From Gordonia jinghuaiqii (GTDB taxonomy: Bacteria; Actinomycetota; Actinomycetes; Mycobacteriales; Mycobacteriaceae): DNA of 64,000 nucleotides. The DNA is taken from assembly GCF_014041935.1 (NCBI RefSeq), contig NZ_CP059491.1, positions 4,154,001-4,218,000 of the forward strand, read 5' to 3'. Positions 57,528-64,000 of this stretch are shown here, in pieces (the stretch's first letter is position 1; each line of letters opens with the position of its first letter). A program made the translations under genes and the position numbers. Below the pieces are notes generated by a model. It had not been told where the DNA came from, did not search any database, and worked only from the letters and a program-made list of their open reading frames with translations.

Positions 57528-58667
57528 TCAGCCGCCCAGCGTCTTGTTCATCCGGCCGACAGCCTCGTCGTACTCGCTGACGAGGTCGGCGATGAGGTCG
57601 GCCACCGGCGTGATCGCGTTGCAACGTCCGACGATCTGACCGGCCGGCATCGCGACCACATCGGGGTTGTCGGCCGCCGAGATCCGCGCATGCGCCTCGG
57701 CGACGAGGAGGTTCTGCAACGGCATCGGCAGCGGTTCGGGTGCGTTGGCCGCGTCCCAGGCATCGGTCCACGCCGTCTTCAACAGGCGCGCAGGCTTTCC
57801 CGAATAGATACGACGACGCACCGTATCCCTCGAAGTCGCCTTCAGCAGTGCCTGCTGGACCGTCGACGGCTTGTCAGAACCCTCGGGCACACCGAGCTTG
57901 TACTCCGCCGCGGTCAGCCAATAGGTACCCATCCAGACCCCCTGCGCGCCGAGGGCGATGGCCGCGGCGATCTGACGGCCACTGCCGACACCACCGGCCG
58001 CGAGAACCGGCGCGGTGTCGCCGACCGCGTCGACGAGGTCGGGCCACAGGATCATCGACGTGACCTCACCGGTGTGGCCGCCGCCCTCATACCCCTGCGC
58101 GATGACGATGTCGACACCGGCCTCGACATGATGCAGCGCATGCTCTTTCGCGCCGGCCAGCGCCGCCACCAGCACACCGTTGTCGTGCGCGGTCTGGATC
58201 ACGTCATCGGGCGGAGACCCCAGCGCGTTCGCGATCAGCTTGATCTGCCCGTACTTCCGGCGATGCTCCATCGCGACGTCGACGTGCGAGCGGGCCACCG
58301 AGTGCAGCCAGCCGAGCACACCGGCGTTGATGCGCTCGCCGTCCGGCAGCGGCGGGACGCCCAGGTCGTCGAGGGTGCGTTCGACGAACGCGCGGTGCTC
58401 GGGCGGGATCATCGAGTCGAGGTCCATCTTGGAGCCCTCGGTCGGGATCTTGGCCGGCATCACCACGTCGACGCCGAACGGCTTGCCGTCGGTGTTCTCG
58501 TGCATCCACTCGAGGACCTCGTCGAGCTCCTCGGCCTCGTTGAAACGGACGCACCCGAGCACACCGAGGCCTCCGGCTCGGCTGATCGCCGCCGCCACGT
58601 CCTGGCTGGGGGTGAACCCGAAGATGGGATATTCGATGCCGAACTTCTCGGCTAGTTCAGTACGCAT
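57528..58667 (-). CDS. Nitronate monooxygenase-like FMN oxidoreductase of the steroid cluster
   Basis: 379 residues of the 2-nitropropane dioxygenase/NMO family. TIM-barrel segments include ISRAGGLGVLGCVRFNEAEE, VIAQGYEGGGHTGEVTSMIL and the FMN phosphate region LAAGGVGSGRQIAAAIALGAQ. Similar to Rv3553-type proteins encoded with sterol-ring degradation genes, where it may act as an enoyl-CoA reductase rather than on nitronates. It lies 24 nt behind fadD19, so probably one operon. A truncated duplicate is at 53562-53801. Confidence 0.9.
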   Translation of the reverse strand: MRTELAEKFGIEYPIFGFTPSQDVAAAISRAGGLGVLGCVRFNEAEELDEVLEWMHENTDGKPFGVDVVMPAKIPTEGSKMDLDSMIPPEHRAFVERTLDDLGVPPLPDGERINAGVLGWLHSVARSHVDVAMEHRRKYGQIKLIANALGSPPDDVIQTAHDNGVLVAALAGAKEHALHHVEAGVDIVIAQGYEGGGHTGEVTSMILWPDLVDAVGDTAPVLAAGGVGSGRQIAAAIALGAQGVWMGTYWLTAAEYKLGVPEGSDKPSTVQQALLKATSRDTVRRRIYSGKPARLLKTAWTDAWDAANAPEPLPMPLQNLLVAEAHARISAADNPDVVAMPAGQIVGRCNAITPVADLIADLVSEYDEAVGRMNKTLGG

Positions 58668-58691
58668 TGATCTCAGCTCTCTTCCGGCGCT

Positions 58692-60317
58692 CTACAGCGC
58701 TTCGTCGGCGGGACGCTCCGCGGTGACCGCGGCACCCCACCGGTAGTCGGGTTTTCCTGCGGGAGAACGTTTGATCTCGTCGACGAACCACACGCTGCGC
58801 GGACATTTGTAGCCGGCGAGTTCCTTGCGGACCACCTCGTTGAGACTGGCCAGTGACGGACGCTCACCGTCGCGAGTGGCGACGACGGCCGCGACGCGCT
58901 GACCCCAGCGGTCGTCGGCGACACCGACGACGACAGTGTCGAAGACGTCGGGATGAGCCTTGAGTGCGCCCTCCACCTCCTCGGGGAACACTTTCTCCCC
59001 GCCGGTGTTGATCGACACCGAGCCGCGGCCGAGCATCGTGATGGTGCCGTCCTCCTCGAGGACGGCGTTGTCGCCGGGCAGCGAGTAGCGCACCCCGTCG
59101 AAGACCCGGAACGTCTTGGCCGACTTCTCCGGATCGTTGTGATAGCGCAGCGGCACATGGCCCGACCGTGCGAGCACGCCGACCTCACCGCTTCCCGCCT
59201 CCACCCGGGTGCCGTCCTCGCGCAGGACGTGGGTCTCGGTGTCGGCCTTCACCCGCGGTCCACCGGTGTGCGGAGTGCCCTTGGCGACGACGCCCAGCCC
59301 CCCGAAACCGGTCTCCGACGATCCGATCGCGTCGATGATGACGGCATTCGGAAAACGGTCGAGAAACTGCTCTTTCACACTGGGCGAGAAGAGGCAGGCC
59401 GACGACGCGATGGAGAAGACACTCGACAGGTCGTGTTCCCGACCGTCTTCGAGGGCCTCGATCATCGGACGCCCCATGGCATCTCCGGTGATGAACACGA
59501 CGTTGACCTTGTGCCGTTCGACGATCTCCCACGCTGCTGCACCGCTGAACTCGGGGTACACCACGGCTTTTCCACCGGCGAACAGGGACTGGAAGATCGC
59601 CCACTGCGATCCGCCGTGGATGAACGGCGGAATCGGGTAGCGGACGAGCTGACCACCCTCCGCGCCGGTCTTCGCGAGATGCCACTCGTCGGGTACGGGT
59701 TCGCTTGTATACCAGTCGATTCCACCGCCGAGGACGCGCCACACGTCGACCTGACGCCACACGACCCCCTTGGGCTTGCCGGTGGTGCCGCCGGTGTAGA
59801 GCATGTAGACGTCGTCGTCGCTGCGTTCTTCGAAGTCCCGCTCGGTCGACGATTCGGCGATCGCGTCCTCGTATCGGATCGCCTCGCCGTGGCCCTCGCA
59901 GCACAGCTCCTCCGACGAGCCGTCCTCGATGACGATGCGGTGCTCGAGTTCGGGAGATTTCGGCAACGTGTTGCACACACGTGGCGTGTAGACGCGTTCG
60001 TGGATGAGGACCTTCATCCCGGAGTCGGTGAAGATGTGCTCGAGCTCGGCCTCGACGTACCGGTAGTTGACGTTCACCATCACCGCGCGGGCCTTGAAGA
60101 TGGCGACCATCGATTCAACCGATTCGATGGTGTTCCTGCTGTACAGGCCCACTCTGTCGCCGGGTTGGACACCCAGATCACGCAGCTTGTGGGCGAGGGC
60201 GTTCGAGCGCGCCTCGAGCTCGGCATACGAACGACTGCGATCTCCGGATTCCAGAGCCGTGCGTTCGGGTACCAGGTCGACGGCATGCTCGATGAGATCG
60301 GCGATCGTATAGGCCAT
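58692..60317 (-). CDS. fadD19: Steroid-CoA ligase FadD19
   Basis: 541 residues from ATG 60317 (MAYTIADLIEHAVDLVPERT). AMP-binding loop YTGGTTGKPKGVVW, A5-type segment IGSSETGFGGLGV, motif GRGSVSINTGGEKVFPEEVE and a C-terminal lysine in RSPAGKPDYRW. Close in pattern and position to Rv3515c, which activates the C27 cholesterol side chain. Divergent from echA19 with a KstR-type site between them. Confidence 0.92.
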   Translation of the reverse strand: MAYTIADLIEHAVDLVPERTALESGDRSRSYAELEARSNALAHKLRDLGVQPGDRVGLYSRNTIESVESMVAIFKARAVMVNVNYRYVEAELEHIFTDSGMKVLIHERVYTPRVCNTLPKSPELEHRIVIEDGSSEELCCEGHGEAIRYEDAIAESSTERDFEERSDDDVYMLYTGGTTGKPKGVVWRQVDVWRVLGGGIDWYTSEPVPDEWHLAKTGAEGGQLVRYPIPPFIHGGSQWAIFQSLFAGGKAVVYPEFSGAAAWEIVERHKVNVVFITGDAMGRPMIEALEDGREHDLSSVFSIASSACLFSPSVKEQFLDRFPNAVIIDAIGSSETGFGGLGVVAKGTPHTGGPRVKADTETHVLREDGTRVEAGSGEVGVLARSGHVPLRYHNDPEKSAKTFRVFDGVRYSLPGDNAVLEEDGTITMLGRGSVSINTGGEKVFPEEVEGALKAHPDVFDTVVVGVADDRWGQRVAAVVATRDGERPSLASLNEVVRKELAGYKCPRSVWFVDEIKRSPAGKPDYRWGAAVTAERPADEAL

Positions 60318-60328
60318 GGGATCAAAAT

Positions 60329-60342
60329 TAGAACGTGTTATC
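60329..60342. promoter_or_regulatory. KstR-type operator between fadD19 and echA19
   Basis: TAGAACGTGTTATC keeps the TAGAAC-NN-GTT core of the KstR operator. It is 12 nt from the fadD19 ATG and 20-38 nt from the echA19 start, so it could control both. Confidence 0.6.
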
Positions 60343-60379
60343 GTTCTGAGCAAGCGGCAATATGACCCGGGAGACAGCG

Positions 60380-61201
60380 ATGACCACAGCCACCCCCACC
60401 GAGTCCCCCACCGACAAGGCTCCCGAGTGCCTCGTCGAGAAGCGCGGACACATCCTCATCGTCACGATGAACCGCCCGGAAGCGCGTAACGCGCTGTCGA
60501 CGGAGATGATGCGGATCATGACCGAAGCGTGGGATCAGGTCGACGCCGATCCCGACATCCGCGTCGCCATCCTCACCGGAGCGGGCGGATACTTCTGCGC
60601 GGGCGCCGATCTCAAGAGCATGAACAAGAACGCCCCGGGCGACACCGTCGACTCGGGCGCGTGGAACCCGGCGTCGTTGCCGGCGCTGCTCAAGGGCCGT
60701 CGTCTCACCAAGCCGCTGATCGCCGCAGTAGAGGGTCCGGCCATCGCCGGCGGCACCGAGATCCTGCAGGGCACCGACATCCGCATCGCGGGCGAAAGCG
60801 CGAAATTCGGTGTCTCCGAGGCGCGCTGGGGCCTGTACCCAATGGGCGGCAGCGCGGTGCGCCTCGTCCGGCAGATCCCGTACACCGTCGCCTGCGACAT
60901 CCTGCTGACCGGTCGCCACATCACCGCGCGCGAAGCACTCGAGTACGGCCTGATCGGGCATGTGGTCGACGACGGCACCGCCCTGGACAAGGCCCTCGAC
61001 CTGGCAGAGAAGATCGCCGCCAACGGGCCCCTCGCCGTGCAGGGCATCCTCAAGACCATCCGCGACACCGAGGGCCTGCACGAGCTCGACGCCTTCGAGA
61101 TCGACGCGAAGATCGGCATCTCGGTCTTCAAGTCCAAGGACGCCAAGGTCGGTCCGCGGGCCTTCGCCGAGAAGCGCACCCCGGAGTTCACCGGCGAGTG
61201 A
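60380..61201 (+). CDS. echA19: Enoyl-CoA hydratase EchA19
   Basis: 273 residues from ATG 60380 (GGGAG 8 nt upstream; an ATG at 60362 is in frame). Crotonase fold: oxyanion-hole segments [18 protein letters not shown] and [20 protein letters not shown]. The sequence follows M. tuberculosis EchA19 closely ([35 protein letters not shown]). That enzyme hydrates cholesterol side-chain enoyl-CoAs. Confidence 0.93.
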   Translation: MTTATPTESPTDKAPECLVEKRGHILIVTMNRPEARNALSTEMMRIMTEAWDQVDADPDIRVAILTGAGGYFCAGADLKSMNKNAPGDTVDSGAWNPASLPALLKGRRLTKPLIAAVEGPAIAGGTEILQGTDIRIAGESAKFGVSEARWGLYPMGGSAVRLVRQIPYTVACDILLTGRHITAREALEYGLIGHVVDDGTALDKALDLAEKIAANGPLAVQGILKTIRDTEGLHELDAFEIDAKIGISVFKSKDAKVGPRAFAEKRTPEFTGE

Positions 61202-61237
61202 GCCTCGCGGCGCAGCCCGGGAGTGCTGGACCGGCAG

Positions 61238-62812
61238 TCAGTTCGCGCTGAGCAGCGCGGCGAGACGTGCTTCGACCCGGGAGAATCCGGCGGCGGGCCG
61301 ATGGTCGATGACCACCCGTGAGGAAAGACATGCGGGATCGTCGGACGTGTCGGGTCCGTAGATCTCGTGGCGCACATCGTAGAGGTGGGCGGCGAATCGG
61401 TGCGGTATGTCCGGTCGCCGGTTGACCCGTTCGGGGTTGGGTGGGGCTCCGGGTTCGGCGTTCAACCGCCACACGCACCGGCCTTCCTCGGGGCCTTCGC
61501 GTTCCATCCTCGTCGTGTACTGCCCGGGCCGGGCACCCACCATGCGGTTGTGGCGCCCGCAGGCGGGGGCGAGGTCGGTGATGTCGGTCAATCCGCCCAG
61601 CGCCCAATCCTGTTCGGCGTGGTGGATCTCCACCTGAGCCGCGGGCTGATCGCACCCGGGTGCCGAGCAGACCTCACCATCGGGTCGCGCGAAGGAGACG
61701 AGGCGCTGACCCCTCGTGGCGAAGCGTTTGCCGGTGCCGAAGTACAACGGCACCGCGGTGGCGTCTTTGAAGATCGCCAGATACGGCTGGATGTCGGCAG
61801 CCATGTTGATCAGGTCGGGGATCGGCAGCAGCGTGCCGGTCACCGTGGTGGCCATGCCGGTTCCGCGCTGCAGATCGCCGAGGTCGGCCTTGACGATCAA
61901 CGTCATCGGCAGGCCGCGATGCGTCGAACCCAGTACCCCACTCGCGAACATCGACGTCAATGCGGCGTGTAGGGCGTCGTGGTTCATCTGTGCCGGGGTG
62001 CGGTCATCACGTTCGGCCGCTGCGGTCACCGCATCAGGGTCGGCATCTTCGGCGAGTCCCTGCGGTGAGGTCGGATCATCGGGGTTGTTCATCCCGGCGC
62101 GGGCGCCGCCGGCGAGCAGCATCTTCAGCAGGGCGGCCATTTCCGCCGTCAGCACGGCGGTGAGTTTCGCCGTCCCGTCGGCATGTTGCCGGTTGATCCA
62201 CAACGCGCGTTTCCGCTTGCGCCCTGTCTCATCGGCCAGGGTGCCGTCCGGGTCGAGGTACCCCAGCAGACGTGCGCCGAGGGCGGCGATGTCGTCCGGG
62301 GTGTGGTCGACGGCGATCTCGGCCATCTGCCGTTCCGCAGCGACTTTCACATCATGGTCGGTCGCCGGCGGGATCTGCTCGAGCACATCGATGACCGCAC
62401 GCACATGCCCGGCACCGACCCGGCCGGCGGCGAAGTCTGCAGCCAGACCGGGATACTCCGGCTCCAGAGGTTCGCCGGTGGGACTCGAGTAGGTCGCCGT
62501 CGCGGCGCGTTGCCTGTTGCGGCGTCCCGGATCGGTGATCCTCAGGCGGTGGGCCATGAACGCGGTCACGCTTCGGTGGCCGGTCTTGCGGGGCAGGTCA
62601 CGTTCGACGCTCTCCACGATCTGCCGGTCGCCCGCGTGGTTCAGTCGCGCGATGGCCCGTTCGGTCCGCACCGCCACATCGACCAGCTGGGCATCGGAGC
62701 ATTCCGCCAGGTTCGCCGCTTGCATCTCGTCGAGGAGCCGATCCAGCTCATCCGCCAGGCGCACGGCTTCCGGCAGGGACGCGGCGTCGGCCGACTCCAT
62801 ATGCGTGGTCAT
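61238..62812 (-). CDS. DUF222/13E12-family HNH endonuclease-like protein
   Basis: 524 residues. The N-terminal DUF222 region (LADELDRLLDEMQAANLAE, HAGDRQIVESVERDLPRKTG) is followed by a C-terminal HNH module: CSAPGCDQPAAQVEIHHAEQ and then ITDLAPACGRHNRMV, with the zinc-like cysteines and H-N-H residues. This is the 13E12 repeat family, found in many copies in mycolata and often mobile-element-associated; function unproven. ATG 62812 preferred over the upstream frame extension. Confidence 0.88.
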   Translation of the reverse strand: MTTHMESADAASLPEAVRLADELDRLLDEMQAANLAECSDAQLVDVAVRTERAIARLNHAGDRQIVESVERDLPRKTGHRSVTAFMAHRLRITDPGRRNRQRAATATYSSPTGEPLEPEYPGLAADFAAGRVGAGHVRAVIDVLEQIPPATDHDVKVAAERQMAEIAVDHTPDDIAALGARLLGYLDPDGTLADETGRKRKRALWINRQHADGTAKLTAVLTAEMAALLKMLLAGGARAGMNNPDDPTSPQGLAEDADPDAVTAAAERDDRTPAQMNHDALHAALTSMFASGVLGSTHRGLPMTLIVKADLGDLQRGTGMATTVTGTLLPIPDLINMAADIQPYLAIFKDATAVPLYFGTGKRFATRGQRLVSFARPDGEVCSAPGCDQPAAQVEIHHAEQDWALGGLTDITDLAPACGRHNRMVGARPGQYTTRMEREGPEEGRCVWRLNAEPGAPPNPERVNRRPDIPHRFAAHLYDVRHEIYGPDTSDDPACLSSRVVIDHRPAAGFSRVEARLAALLSAN

Positions 62813-62950
62813 GACGGTCACCCCCCGGTAGCCGATAGATCGTGCGTTCGATTGTAGACCGGAACCCATTGGCGCGCAACCACTGTCGCACCTGGTCGGG
62901 TGACGCGAAGTTGTCGGTGGCGCGTGGTAAGGACGACGAGCCGCGACGAG

Positions 62951-63988
62951 TCAGACCAGCGTCGCGAGCTCCCGGATGGTGTCGGTGTCCCGCGCGGTGA
63001 CCATCAGCATCGTGACGCCCGCGGCCTCCCACTCCTTGATCTGGCTGCGCACCTCGTCGGCGGTTCCGACGAGCATCGTCTCGCGCACCATCTCGTCGGG
63101 GACTGCGGCGACCGCCTCGGCCTTCTTGCCGCTCAAGAACAGGCCGACGATCTCGTCGACCGCGTCGGCGTACCCCATCCGCTTGTACAGCTCGGCGTGG
63201 AAGTTCTTCTCCTTGGCACCCATTCCACCGACGTAGAGCGCCGTCGACGGCCGGTACCGGCCGATGGCCGAGCCGACGTCGTCGGTGATCACCACCTGCA
63301 CCGTCGCGGCCACCTCGAAGTCCTCTCGCCGACGCCGCGCCCCCGGACGCGCGAATCCCTCGTCGAGCCAGGAGTTGTACTGGTCGGCGAGCCCGAGGCT
63401 GAAGAAGATCGCGAGCCACCCGTCGGCGATCTCGGCGGTCTGCGCAACGTTCTTCGGCCCCTCCGCGCCCAACCAGATCGGGACATCGGCACGCAGGGGA
63501 TGCGTGATCGGCTTGAGCGGTTTGCCGAGTCCGGTGGCGCCCGGCGCGTCGGCCGGATACGGCAGCGGATAGTGCGGTCCCGCGTTCGTCACCTTGTCGG
63601 CGCGGGCGAGGACATCCCGGACCACCCGCACGTATTCGCGGGTGCGCGCCAACGGTTTCCCGAACGGCTCGCCGTACCAGCCCTCCACCACCTGCGGCCC
63701 CGACACCCCGAGGCCGACGATGTGGCGGCCCCCGGAGAGGTGGTCGAGGGTCAGCGCGTGCATGGCCAGCGAGGTCGGCGGGCGCGCCGACAACTGCGCC
63801 ACCGCGGTGCCGAGGCGGATACGCGACGTCGCCGCGCCCCACCAGGCCAGTGGTGTGTACGCGTCCGATCCCCACGATTCCGCGGTGAACACCGCGTCGA
63901 ACCCGCATTCCTCCGCGGCGCCGATCAGCGCCGGCGCGTTCGGGATCGGATCGGCGCCCCAGTACCCGAGCTGCAGACCGAGCTTCAC
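62951..63988 (-). CDS. F420-dependent LLM-class oxidoreductase (Rv3520c-like)
   Basis: 345 residues from GTG 63988, 5 nt after AGGGGAG; an in-frame GTG at 63994 is also possible. Luciferase-like barrel: LGLQLGYWGADPIPNAPALI, ESWGSDAYTPLAWWGAATSR, RIRLGTAVAQLSARPPTSLA and HIVGLGVSGPQVVEGWYGEP. These are hallmark segments of actinobacterial F420-linked LLM enzymes. It lies in the steroid-degradation neighbourhood (Rv3520c position). Substrate unknown. Its promoter is outside the window. Confidence 0.9.
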   Translation of the reverse strand: MKLGLQLGYWGADPIPNAPALIGAAEECGFDAVFTAESWGSDAYTPLAWWGAATSRIRLGTAVAQLSARPPTSLAMHALTLDHLSGGRHIVGLGVSGPQVVEGWYGEPFGKPLARTREYVRVVRDVLARADKVTNAGPHYPLPYPADAPGATGLGKPLKPITHPLRADVPIWLGAEGPKNVAQTAEIADGWLAIFFSLGLADQYNSWLDEGFARPGARRRREDFEVAATVQVVITDDVGSAIGRYRPSTALYVGGMGAKEKNFHAELYKRMGYADAVDEIVGLFLSGKKAEAVAAVPDEMVRETMLVGTADEVRSQIKEWEAAGVTMLMVTARDTDTIRELATLV

Positions 63989-64000
63989 TCCCACTCCCCT

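Overview
This 64 kb stretch of high-GC DNA comes from a mycolic-acid actinomycete (Mycobacteriales), most likely Gordonia or a close relative. The evidence is a mycothiol synthase, an LmeA-like lipoglycan protein, a WS/DGAT acyltransferase, a complete mce4-type operon with its cholesterol-degradation neighbours, and many leaderless genes whose TANNNT -10 box lies 6-8 nt before the start codon. Two long blocks keep the gene order known around Mycobacterium tuberculosis Rv0813c-Rv0824c and Rv3492c-Rv3520c.

Layout. 1-5 kb: an AbiEi/DUF559-type protein, the valine-catabolic genes mmsA-acyl-CoA dehydrogenase-mmsB, and a flavodoxin behind a candidate iron box. 5-15 kb: a DMT transporter, a SixA-type phosphatase, two adjacent NAD synthetases (ammonia-dependent and glutamine-dependent), a WS/DGAT, and a Ser/Thr kinase with FN3 ectodomain next to a kinase-less copy of that ectodomain. 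15-33 kb: desA1-type desaturase, dus, LCP protein, phoU, pstSCAB (PHO-box repeats ahead of pstS and phoU), a broken NRPS-like gene, mshD, GlnR-type regulator, lmeA, a polycysteine leader peptide, cysA-sseC, a tiny membrane protein and a nitrobindin-like protein. 33-36.7 kb: an unknown protein and a CopB-type ATPase behind a CsoR-like operator. 36.7-52.8 kb: mce4 operon (yrbE4A-B, mceA-F, two Mce-associated proteins), SDR, ferredoxin, fadE26/fadE27, fadD17, with KstR-type palindromes. 57.5-64 kb: nitronate monooxygenase-like oxidoreductase, fadD19, echA19, a 13E12/DUF222-HNH protein and an F420-type LLM oxidoreductase.

The accessory insert is 52.8-57.5 kb, between fadD17 and the nitronate monooxygenase gene. 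It carries an EspC-like small protein, a larger protein with an N-terminal WXG-type region and an unrecognised C-terminal domain, and three sets of small membrane proteins from two families (called A and B here). Set 1 is decayed and is followed by truncated copies of both flanking genes, so the whole module appears to have been tandemly duplicated and partly deleted. This looks like a type VII-secretion-associated effector/immunity locus. It is the best candidate for an undescribed system, but the function is inferred from architecture only.
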